Source: Drechslerella dactyloides (taxonomy: Eukaryota > Ascomycota > Orbiliomycetes > Orbiliales > Orbiliaceae). From it: 64,000 bases of DNA. The stretch lies in assembly GCA_020064725.1 (NCBI GenBank), contig JAGTWJ010000007.1, positions 1,922,001-1,986,000 on the forward strand, given 5' to 3'. A program made the position numbers and the translations under genes. Below the pieces are notes generated by a model. That model saw nothing but the letters and a program-made list of their open reading frames with translations. It was not told the DNA's origin and did no database searches. Each line of letters starts with the position of its first letter. Within the stretch, counting starts at the first letter, position 1. Below, in pieces: positions 23,281 to 33,862 of the stretch.

Positions 23281-25780
23281 TTACAACTGCTAATTTATTT
23301 TTGATATGGAATTTAAATTTTAAATTTTTGTCTAAATAAATTCTAAGTTATCTAATTATATTAAATAGTTTAATTATTGTTTTATTTAGTAAAACCAAAT
23401 TATATTTTTTGTTATTATTATTTTTCTCTAAATTAAAATGGAAATATATTAATTCAGATTTTACATTATCAAAGGCTACTGTATTATTCTTTACCCAATT
23501 AAATACAGTTTTTAATATATTTTTTAAATTTATTATAGTTATTTAATTTTATTAATTTATTAATTACAACAATAGCAATATTATTAATATAACTCAATAT
23601 TTTAATATTATTATATTTTTATTTTAATTATTTAAACAATGATATTAAATATAATAAAAATAAAATTGGAGATATAGGTGAATCTTAAGGTATTCCTATT
23701 TCAACTAATTTTAATTTTTCTATTTGTTTATTGAAAGTAAGCTTAATTTATCTATTCAACATAAAATTCTCAATCCAATTGATTAATTGTTTTGGAAATC
23801 TCATATTCTTAATAATTTTAATTAATCTTGTTTTTGAAACATTATTAAAAGCTCCCTTTACATCTAAAAATAATATAGAGGTTTTAAACTTTTCTAATTT
23901 TGTATTTTCTATATTATGTATTAAGAATAATACAGCATCTATAGCTAATCTTTGTTTTCTACCCCCAATTTATTTATAATATAGAATATCTTTTATTTCT
24001 GAGATATATGTTAATTTTATAACTATTATTTTCTCTGATATTTTTCCTAGGTAGTTTAAAAGATTTATAATTCTATAAGCTTTTGGGATACTATAATCCG
24101 GTTTATTGGGTTTTGGTAGAATTACCCCAATTGCTTATCTAAAGCATATTAGGTGGTACCCATAGTTTAATAATTTTGTAAATAAATTATTAAATCTCTC
24201 TGGTATTATTTTGTATGCTTCTTTTAGGTATAGAAAATTAATTCTATTTGGGCCTGGTGCTTTTTTTGAATTTGATATGAAAATAGCTTTTTTAATTTTT
24301 TTATTTGTAATTTTTTCCTATCTAATTGTGTTTTTGATTATTTGTTCTTTTATTTTAAATAAATTATTAGATTCCAAGTAATTTGGTGGCTTTGGAAATA
24401 ATGTTTTTTGAAATATTTATATTTTTTTATTAAAGTTTGTTACTAGATTATTTTTAAAATTTAGATTTAATATTCTTTGTATTTTAAATGGTTTTATATA
24501 ATTTAGTGCTTTGAAATTTTTTTTATTTTTTGTGTTTATTAAAAAGTCTGTCCACTTTTTAGTTTTAGTTTTTTTTATTGTTTTGAAATAATTATTTTGT
24601 TTGAGTTTAAATAAATTCCATTATTCCTGGATTTTATTTTGTTTTTATTGCCTTTTTGCTTACTATATTTTTGTTCTTAGTGTATTTATTTCATTATTCC
24701 ACCAAACTTTTGATTTTAATATTATAATTAATTTTGGTGTTGATGTTTCTATTATATTAATTATATTTTGTTAAAATAAATTTGTAGCCTATTCTAAATT
24801 TTGTTTTAAATTATTATTATTGCTATTTAAGGTGAATAATAATTTGTCCCAATTATTATTTTAATCTAGATCTCTATTTAAATCTAATAATATTTTTTGA
24901 AACTTCTCCCAATTAATTTTATTCCAATTATATTTATTTATTGATAATGGGTTGTTAACTAAATAATTATTATTTTGGGAATATATATTAAATAAGATAA
25001 TCTTATAGTTTAATCCCACATTTAAATTATTATTTATTGTTTATTCTCCAATAAATAAATTTATTTGAGTTGTTATAAATGTTAAATCTAAAATAGATAA
25101 GTTCTTCCCTTTATTAAAATAATAAGTTAGAATATCAGAATTATTTATTAAATATAGATTTTTATTTTTAATAATATTTATTAATTCTTTATATTAGATA
25201 TTTTTCCTATATTTAGAATTCTATAAATAATAATAGGTATTAAAATCTTTAATTAATAAATATCTTTTATTAATAAATTTGATTATTTTGTTAAATAATT
25301 TTTTTATTGTATATAATTTATTGTTTTGGTTTGTTTGGTATTTTTTATTATAAATATTAATTATTTAGATTTCACTAAATTCTTTTGATTTAATATTAAT
25401 AATTTGGTAATCTTTGTTATTAATTAAATCTATTCAATTATTAATTTCATATAAAAGTAGATTAGAATAATATGTAATTATTCTTAGTTTTTTTGTTATA
25501 TTTAGTATTAATAATGTAAAATTATTAATATTTATTGTTATTAATTCTTTTGAGATCTATGGTTTTTGTAAAAATAAAATATTTATTTTATTTATTATAG
25601 AATTTAAAATGCTTTGCATTATATTAGATAATATATTGTAATTATATTATATATATTTTATTTTATTCTATATTAAAATAATTTAAATATTATTATTTTG
25701 GTTGTGGTTTTAGTCTTGGTTTTGGTTTTGTTTTTGAGTTGTATTAAATTTCATTTTTAATGTTTTTAGTTTTTTATAAT
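23281..25780 (-). pseudogene. LINE C ORF2 (endonuclease and RT, 3' end missing)
   Basis: This is one of the more readable ORF2 copies. On the minus strand the endonuclease region lies at about 25.7-24.8 kb. RT motifs follow in order: a KAPGPD-like block near 24.26 kb, a VILPKPNKPDYSIPKAY-like block near 24.10 kb, an SILFLDVKGAF-like block near 23.86 kb, an SPISPILFLLYL-like block near 23.66 kb, and the active site near 23.58-23.59 kb as YINN. An 82-codon open stretch on the opposite strand at 23731-23979 is a shadow. RNase H and the C-terminus are absent here and occur in LINE D. Confidence 0.8.
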
Positions 25781-25789
25781 TTTATAAAT

Positions 25790-26900
25790 TCATTATATGC
25801 TTTCCTTTACAATAAATATATTTTAAAATACTATGTAGGTATATTCTGCCTTTTATATTGTATTTATTGTATTTATATTAATATGTTTTATACTCCAAAG
25901 AACATATTCTATATATATTTATAAATATACATATTATAGCTAAATATCTAAAACCTTGGTAGTTTATATATTGGTTTTTTAAATACATAAAGTAATATTT
26001 TTCTGTTTTTAGGAATTCTCTATTTAAGAATAATTCTTTATTATATAGTATTTGTTTTGCTATTTCTGTTGTTTTTGTTGTTAATATTATAGAGGAATAA
26101 AATTTATTTGTTTGTCTATTTTCCAATATTAACTATCTTAATATTCTTACTAATTCACAGATATTATTGTTTTTTATTTTGTTTTTTAAAGTGATTAATT
26201 ACTCCTCATTTTAAAATTAATTTGTTTAGATTCCATGTATTATTACAAATCCCCATTTTATTATCTTTACTAGTTTTTAGATATATTAATCTATTTTAAC
26301 CAATTCCTCATATATTTCTTCTTTATATTTAAAGATATCTTTGTTTTTTATATTTTAATATATAATTAATATTAAATTACCTTTTTCATTTATCAAGATT
26401 CCCACAATTATTTTATTTTAGAATTTTTCTTGTTTTTTAAAGATATTATTTATTTTTGTTTGATAAATATTTAGATTTATTATCAGTTTATTATTTGTTG
26501 TTCGTAGAATAATTAATCTTTGTTATTTGATCAGTAGATTTGTTGTTTTTGGTGTTTTTTGTGTTTTTGATATTTTTAGTGTTTTTGTTTGCATATTTAC
26601 AGCTTATACATATATTTTTGGTGTGTTTATTCAATTTTTATTTTTATTTTGGATTTTATTTAGTTACTTTTCCAGATTATCTATTTTTTCTTTTTGTTTT
26701 GCAACCAAGATAATTAAATCTTGGTTTTCCTGAATTAATTCAGTTTTAGTTTTTTCTATTTGTATAGATTCAACCAATTACATACAATATCACTTATTTG
26801 GTTTAGGTATAGTATCTATTAGATTTATTTCATCCAATAACAAGCTAGTGAGTAAATCTATCAATTAAAATGGATTTACCCGAAGGTGGTGTTTTTAGCG
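25790..26900 (-). pseudogene. LINE C ORF1 (RNA-binding protein relic)
   Basis: The minus strand shows the ORF1 of the LINE. An N-terminal acidic/Gln-rich segment reads in part as IQIEKTKTELIQENQDLI near 26.73 kb and is likely a coiled coil. An 82-residue open stretch at 25878-26126 begins MENRQTNKFYSS and ends in a knuckle relic, IYRICSLEYKTY, that still has its first Cys pair. A further CNKYNIKG segment follows. ORF1 lies upstream of ORF2 as in Tad-like elements. Confidence 0.72.
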
Positions 26901-27119
26901 TTTTTAGCATTGCCCCTGATTTTTGTATGTGTAGACGATTGTAAATTTTTAATATATTGCTATCATGATTATAAAATCACGATCGTGATTAGATTACACA
27001 CTTAATATCTTTTATTAAGTTTTTCAAGCGCTTTTGAATGATCTAATTTTTATTATATTTCATCGATTTTGTCAAATGATATGAGAGGCTCTTTATTTTT
27101 CTAATCGTTTAACAATTTA

Positions 27120-27133
27120 TTTTATATATTTAT
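27120..27133. repeat. Target duplication at the 5' end of LINE C/D
   Basis: The minus strand reads ATAAATATATAAAA, identical to 32609-32622 on the + strand. The two copies are in opposite orientation now but would be direct repeats if 23281-30720 were flipped. This supports LINE C and D being one insertion. Confidence 0.75.
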
Positions 27134-28162
27134 TATAATTATTCAAACTATTACTTTTATGGTTGTAGTTTTTGAAATATGAGTTTATAACTATCTAAAC
27201 AAACTTATTATATTTTGTATTCCCAATTAAATTTAAAATTATTTTAGTGAATACTTTCTTCAGGTTTTTTAAATATTGCTACTACTAGTAATCTAGTGAT
27301 TTATATATATTATAATTTTTGTAAGGTGGTTTATCAATCCATTTTTTTTTTAAATTTCTGGCTATGATAATTTTTAAAATATTTAGGCTTGAAACTATTC
27401 TTATAAAAATATAATTTTTTAAACAATTTAAATCTATAGTTATTATTGTGATTTCTATCATAATTACAATCTTAATTTCTATTATAATTATGATTATAAT
27501 TGCTTTTGGAGTTATATCCTAATTTTCTATATTTTTCCTTGAAGTTGTTGTGTGGGTGGTCTCTGTCTTTGTTTTTGTATTTATAAAAATTATAATTATA
27601 ATTGTTTTGCTAGTTGTGATTATAGTTGTGGTTAGTATAATAGCTACTCTTTTAATTATTATAAATAGTGGTTTTATGTTTGTAAAACTTGTGCTATATT
27701 GGTTTTTTGTTATTTATAAATGTTATTTATTTTGATATAACAAGCTTAGAAATGGGAGTGGGTAGGTTGTTTTTGAGTTTAAATTTAAATCTATTCCAGA
27801 TTATTGTTATCATATTTTATGAATTGTACTAACTATATACTTTTACAGCTTGGATTATCTTCTATATATAAGTAAGCAGGTTTTTTCTATGTTTTAAATT
27901 GTTAATATTAAAGCTAATATTTAGATATTTTTGTATAGAATCATTATAAAAAAGTTTAAATTTGTCTATTATTTTATTTAGTAAAATCTATACAGTAAGG
28001 TTATTCCTTATATTAGTTTTTATTTGTGTATTTAATTTATTATAAAATTAATTAATTATCTCATTATAAAAATAATTTGTTATTATTGTTTAAATATTAT
28101 CTACTTTTTTTATATTAGTGATATCTTTAATTTTATTTATCTATAAAAAAATGTTTTGATAT
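27134..28162 (-). pseudogene. LTR retrotransposon 5' internal region (gag-like)
   Basis: The minus strand runs from a primer-binding-site-like sequence next to the LTR into a degraded gag-like coding region. The adjacent bases at 28152-28162 read ATATCAAAACA, which would be GTATCAGAGCA (initiator Met tRNA type) after G-to-A change. Coding relics include FKLLYNDSIQKYLNIS and a long Asn/Tyr/His-rich tract near 27.45-27.60 kb, derived from an Arg/Asp-rich tract if G-to-A change is assumed. It is interrupted at 27133 by the LINE. Family is not certain. Confidence 0.55.
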
Positions 28163-28834
28163 TGTTACACTTTGGCCTAGGTCTGGGTTGAACACATTTT
28201 ATTCTAAAGTCTCTGATTTTTAGTTGCTATTGTATAGGTTTTTAATAAAAAGAGATAGATATATATCAAATACAATAATACTTGTTAGAATAGAGTATGT
28301 AACAACAATAGTAAAATAGGTTGATTATTAAGATACTATGGTATAAACATTAATTAATAAAATCCAAGAAAAAATTATCAATTAATTTGGTGAAGCAGGC
28401 TGGTTTAAATATATGATGTTTAATATATAGAATAATAAAAATGTATTATAATATTATAGTATTGTGCTTAGTATTTACCTTACTTAATACTCAGCTAAAC
28501 ACTAAGTATACTGAGTACTAAACACTTATATAATCATAAGTCATCAGAACAACCTCTGTGTTTGAAAAAGGATAATAAAAATAATATTCTTCTATAATAA
28601 TATTTTTCTACATAATCTAAGATTCTATATAATCTTATTATCTATATAATTAGATATATTATATAGGTTAGTAGTTTATACAAAACAAATCTATATAGAT
28701 ATATATCCCATATAAAAGTCTATTCTATATAATATATAAATACACCATTACTTTATATATTATATAGGAAAAATATCTATATAAAAACCAAATCTATATA
28801 AGTTATTTAGGTATTATACTATTATTCTATAATA
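28163..28834 (-). repeat. LTR, minus orientation (672 bp)
   Basis: On the minus strand this runs from TATTATAGAATAATAG to ..GTGTAACA. It matches the LTR at 29215-29898 along its whole length in inverted orientation, for example GGTCTGGGTTGAACACATTT here against the reverse complement of the other copy. Canonical ends are TGTTA...TAACA, with this copy's 5' TG decayed to TA. It is followed on the minus strand by a PBS-like sequence, so it acts as a 5' LTR. Confidence 0.75.
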
Positions 28835-29214
28835 CTATTTTTTTTTTTATAAGAATTAGTAATATACTAATTCTAATATAAATATAAACAATATAAAATA
28901 AAGTGGTATAGATTTTTCAATATACAATAAAATTAAATAATCAAATATAATATAACAAAATTCTAATATTTAAATAATATTAGATTTCTTTTCTTTCTAT
29001 AATATATTCTTATATAATATATTTTTTCTAGTTATTTTTTCTAGTATACTTATTAATTATCAAAAAAAATCTTTTATTAATTATTATCTTAAATAAGTAT
29101 ATTATATTGAAAGATATTTAATAATTTTTTTAATAATATATAAATTTTATATATCTAATTTATATATTTATTAAATAAATTTAGATATAAATATAAAATA
29201 TTCTATTTATATTT
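28835..29214. other. AT-rich spacer between two inverted LTRs
   Basis: About 380 bp of very AT-rich sequence between the outward-facing LTRs. I see no gene, terminal repeat or recognisable motif. It may be the target DNA into which the two LTR elements inserted. Confidence 0.4.
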
Positions 29215-29898
29215 TGTTATGGAATAACAGCACAACACCCGAATAACCTGCACAAACCTAGTTCCCATACAGACACCCTTCCCACATAATACACAAAGTA
29301 ATAACATATCTATACACCATGTAGAATAAACTCCTATACGGAATACACATCTATATAAACCTACTCTATACAGACCACCAACCTACATAGTATACCCAGC
29401 TACACAAATAACAAAACTACACAAACCACAAGACTATATAAAACCCTAGATTATACAAAAAAACACCACCACAAAAGAATATTACTATCATAATATTTCT
29501 CTCTAAACAGAAGCCACCATAATAACTCATAATCACATAAATACTCAGCACTCAAGACACTCAACACTCAGCTGAACACTAAACAAGGTAAACACTGAGC
29601 ACACAACACAACAACACATCCTTATTATTTTATATATTAAGACATCATATATATAATCAACATACTTCACCTCAGAACTAATAACTTCTCTCTTAAAAAC
29701 CATCAGTCAACACCTAAACTATAGTATCTCAATAGTCAACCTATTCTATTATCATTATTACACACTCTATTATAACAGTTATTATTATACCTAATATATA
29801 CTTATCTCCCTCCATTAAAAAACCCATACAATAATAACTAAAAATCAGAAACTTCAAAATAAAATACATTCAACCCAATCCTAAGCCAAAATATAACA
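29215..29898 (+). repeat. LTR, plus orientation (684 bp)
   Basis: It starts TGTTATGGAATAACAGC and ends ..ATATAACA, giving the TGTTA/TAACA ends expected of an LTR. It is less AT-rich than its inverted partner and is A/C-biased. Sequence after its end (CTTTAACCAATCACTC) differs from that after the other LTR, so the two likely head different, related elements. A gag N-terminal region follows on the same strand. Confidence 0.75.
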
Positions 29899-30720
29899 CT
29901 TTAACCAATCACTCTTAATAAACAAAAAAAAACAATAAATATATAACAACTTTTAATACAACTCATAAGTTCTCTATAACATACAAAAACAATACAGAAT
30001 TCTATAGTGCAGAACTACAAAAACAGCTCACAGACAACAACAACTTCAAATCAATATCGGATAACAAAAACAACAAATACAAAAAATTTATCAACAACTT
30101 CTATATTCTAAAAACATACAAACAAAGAATAACTACAGCAACAACCCAAACAATACCATATACACCAAAAGATAATAATATAACACCTCATCCCCTCACA
30201 TTAACCAATAAATATACAAATAGTCTACAAAAACACCAAAACAAATTAATAATAAATATCAGAACACAAATCTCAAAAGAAATAAATAGCACTATAACAA
30301 AAAATAATACCAAACAAAAACCAAAACAGGGTCTTAAAACAACACAACAAAAAACACTTACAAAATATCAACAACATATATAAACAATCTCAGCAACAAT
30401 CAACAACATTAAAACAATCATATCAAAAAACTTCAAAAAAATAACAGAATACACCAAAAACCCAGCTAACACCCAAACAAGCAACATTACCACTCAAAAC
30501 CCTACACCACTCACCCAATCCCAATTCACACCAGCCAGCAGATCAAAAACTCAAAAAAACAAAACCACAACTACCCCCACAACAATACCCAACAAAACAC
30601 CAAAAATAAAAAACCCAATCCAATATAAAAAACAACCCAAGAAACTTAATCAATTTCTCAATCAACTTAACAACCATTTCTTTTTCTACTCCAAACAATT
30701 CACTACAGAATAACATAAGA
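29899..30720 (+). pseudogene. LTR retrotransposon gag N-terminal part
   Basis: The A/C-rich + strand downstream of the LTR reads as a Gln/Asn/Thr/Lys-rich protein. It ends with KLNQFLNQLNNHFFFYSKQF, which resembles the FLxQLxxYFxxxxxxF segment of fungal gypsy gag. It stops abruptly at about 30720, where LINE D begins. The matching C-terminal half of gag lies at 23280 downward on the minus strand. Together with the LINE C/D split this marks the second breakpoint of an inversion. Stops are frequent. Confidence 0.6.
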
Positions 30721-32608
30721 TTTGAATATTTAATTATATTAAAGATTTAGCAAATTCAAAAAAAGAATTAAATTTAAAAGTATTAATATAATTGTATAAA
30801 AGTTATGTTTACTTTGTTTCAGATTTTGGTATTGAAATCTAATGGAAAAATCAAAAATCATTTTTAAAAGATTTTAATATCTTACAAAATAAAATAATTA
30901 GAAAAATTAATGGAGCATATAAAACAATATTAATTTATTTATTGGAAGTTAAAGTTTCTATTTTACTATTAGAACTTAAACTTAATAGTTTATAAAGATA
31001 ATATACTTTAAGATTATTATATTTTAATAAAAATCATCCAATTAAATTAAAAATATTAGAATTGGTTCTACCAAAATTTTATTTTGGTAGAAAAGAAAAT
31101 GTTCAATATTTAAAATAGTATAAAAATAAAAAAGATAATAATAAAAATAAAATATACTAAATTTTATTAGATTTTATTCTATTAAGAATAAATTATCTAA
31201 TTACTCTATATACTAAAATTAAATATATTAATATAGAAGTAAACTCTCTGTAGATTAAAAATAATATTAATATAAATATTAGTAAAAAACCAAAAGAAAT
31301 AAAGGTAAGATAATATATTATAAATAAATTAAAATTAAACTCAAAAAAAAATTTAATTATTTATATAAACAGCTTTCTATTAAATTTAGAAGATATTAAA
31401 TTAATAGGTGTTGGTATATATAGCGAAATTGATAATAAATCAATTTTCAAAATAAAAATCAGTTTGGGAGATTTAATAGAAGTATATGATACTAAATTAA
31501 TTACTATACAAATAGCTTTTAAAAAAGCATTAAAAATATTGTTATAAAATAAAAACATAAATAATATATATTTATATTCAGATAACCAAGCTATAATACA
31601 AAAAATAAAATTATTACATTTTAAACCAGGTTAAGATATTATTAAAGAAATATAAGATATTAGCAGAGAGCTAAATACTAATAAAATAAAAATATATATA
31701 AATTGGTGTCCTGGGCATAATAATATATATAGAAATAAAAAAGTAGATGGATTAGTGAAATCAAACACAAAAATTTTTAAAAAAAGCCTATACAACTCTT
31801 TTACATATTTAAAAAGACAAAATAAAATAAAAAGTTTAATAAAATAACAAAAATAATAGTAAAAATATAAAAAAAGGATAGATTATAATAATCTATTAAA
31901 ACTCAAAAGAAATAAAATATTGTAAAATAGCAATATTAAATTTATTTTGTTAATAACACAATTAAGGATAGGACACAACATATTCAACGATTATTTATAT
32001 AAAATATTAAATTTAGGTATTCTAAATAAATATTGTAATTACAGTATTATAATGTAAACACCAAAATATCTTATTATGGGATATAAATATTATAAAAAAG
32101 AGAAAAAAGAAATAAAAAAAGAATTAGGGAAAATACCATTTAATTTTAATATATTATTATTTATTAAGAATAGATTAATATAAATAGAAAAATATCTTAA
32201 TAATATAAAAATATTCTTTAAAAAAAAAAAACAATTACAAAATTAATATTAATAATAAAATTGGATAGGATAATCTTGAGAAAGATTAAAAGTTTATTAA
32301 TTAATATTATTAATATTAAGTAAGATGAATTGTAATAAGTGGTAAAAATAAACATTATAAATAATGTAAAATATATCTGTTTAAAGAGAAGAGGATAAAA
32401 TAAGAGGAAAAGATTAAGGAAGATTAGAAGTTTTTAAAATAATATCCAAAATTAATTAATTAACTAATTAATTAATTAATAACAAAAGAAACAGGGAAAA
32501 CACACATATGTGTTAATTTTTATTTGTATGTATTTTATATTTAATTTTCTTCCACCTGCCATAACCGAAAGGTTGCATGCAGTATGATTCATAATAATAA
32601 TAATAATA
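30721..32608 (+). mobile_element. LINE D: 3' part of the LINE split by inversion
   Basis: The + strand begins within the RT C-terminus (EYLIILK-LANSK-like, at the point where LINE C stops). It continues through the RNase H domain (about 31.33-31.75 kb; VGSLGDLIEVYDTKLI, YSDNQAIIQ-IK, INWCPGHNNIY) and the Cys/His tail. It ends with the GAAA hairpin and (TAA)n. The 3' flank 32609-32622 repeats the 5' flank of LINE C. Confidence 0.9.
32563..32574 (+). other. LINE 3'-end hairpin with GAAA tetraloop (copy D)
   Basis: AACC-GAAA-GGTT is identical to the other three 3' ends in the window. The stem and loop have no substitutions although the neighbouring coding DNA has many. Confidence 0.6.
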
Positions 32609-32622
32609 ATAAATATATAAAA

Positions 32623-32789
32623 ATTATAATTATATTAAAAGAATATAATAATATCTTAAAATTTATAAATATTAAAATCTATATTATAGTTATACTCAAG
32701 CTGAATATATTAGTAACTTTTTTTATCCAAAAAAAACCAAAATAAATTATTTAATATGTACTGTTAAATTCTTATACTATTATAATATA
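32623..32789. other. Short AT-rich segment, LTR-element remainder
   Basis: About 165 bp lie between the LINE D target duplication and fold-back FB2. After undoing the inversion it would continue the gag-bearing LTR element found at 27134-28162. No motif is readable. Confidence 0.4.
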
Positions 32790-33860
32790 ACGTATTCCAC
32801 AAGCGAGCGAACATCCCAAGCGAGCGAACACCCCCCCAGCCCACCAAAAACCTTTTTATTAATATATTAATAAATATTTATTATAAAATTATAGAAAAAT
32901 TACTTCTTTAAATAATAGTTTAAAATAATCTAATTAGTATTTTTTTTATTTTTTAATATTAATATTAAATTAATAATAATTATTTTAAATATTGTTAAAA
33001 ACAACACATTTTTTTATTGTTTGACTCTAAATATCTAAATAATTTACGAACGAAAATCTTTAAAAATTAAAAATCTAATAAATAATGATATAATCTAGGC
33101 CTGTTTAAAGCTACTATTTATAATAATAAAAATTAAGTTCTAGAAACTCTGCTAAAGTTGGCACAACACACTAACTATTTTTTTAAAATAATTATACATA
33201 AATATAATTAAAAAAATTAAAAAAATAAATTTGAATTTAATATATTAAAACTTTTTTATTTTTATTTTTTTAATTTTTTTTTATATATTATATAATTTAA
33301 TATCAATATTTTTAATTTTTATAATAAAATTTTATAAAAAATTGAATTTTTATTAAAAAAATTTAAAAAAAATTATAAAATAAAATATTAATTTACTTTA
33401 ATTTAAAAAAAATTTTAGGATTTTTTTTATTATATTTTTATATATAATTATAATAAAAAATAGCTAGTGTGTAGTCAGTGTGTTGTGCTAACTTTAGCAA
33501 AATCTATAAATCTTAATTTTTAATATAATAGATAGAGGTTTTGTACAGGCCTAGATTATATATTTATTTAATAGATTTCTTATTTTTAAAGATTTTTATT
33601 TATATATAATAAAGATATTTACTGGCAAACACTTAAGATTATATGCTGTTTTTTAAAAATTTTAAATTAATTATTATTAATTTATTTTTATATTTAAAAA
33701 ATGTAAAAAAATATAATGAATTGATTTTAATTTATATTAGTTGAAAGATATTTTTTTTATAATTTTTTAAGAGATATTAATTAGAATATTAATAAAAAGG
33801 TTTTGGTGGGGTGTTGGGGTGTTCGCTCACTTGGGGTGTTCGCTCGCTTGTGGAATACGT
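32790..33860. mobile_element. Fold-back element FB2 (1071 bp, non-coding)
   Basis: TA flanks are at 32788-32789 and 33861-33862. The left end is ACGTATTC, CACAAGCGAGCGAACAT, then CCCAAGCGAGCGAACAC. The right end is the inverted equivalent with GAACAC hexamers. The arms pair imperfectly. The left arm resembles FB4 (GTTTGACTCTAAATATC), while the right arm resembles FB1 (ATTTACTGGCAAACAC). The inner block GCTAAAGTTGGCACAACAC is conserved. By eye it is identical to FB3 in inverse orientation. Confidence 0.9.
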
Positions 33861-33862
33861 TA

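Larger units (their letters stand above)
23281..27119 (-). mobile_element. LINE C: 5' part of a LINE split by inversion
   Basis: This minus-strand LINE runs from its 5' end near 27119 to the RT C-terminus at 23281, where it stops abruptly in the region corresponding to LAAANQIF of copy A. Its 3839 bp plus LINE D (30721-32608, 1888 bp) total about 5.73 kb, the full-length size of copies B and E. The 5' flank 27120-27133 (ATAAATATATAAAA on the minus strand) equals the 3' flank of LINE D at 32609-32622. C and D are therefore read as one insertion separated by an inversion. Confidence 0.9.
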
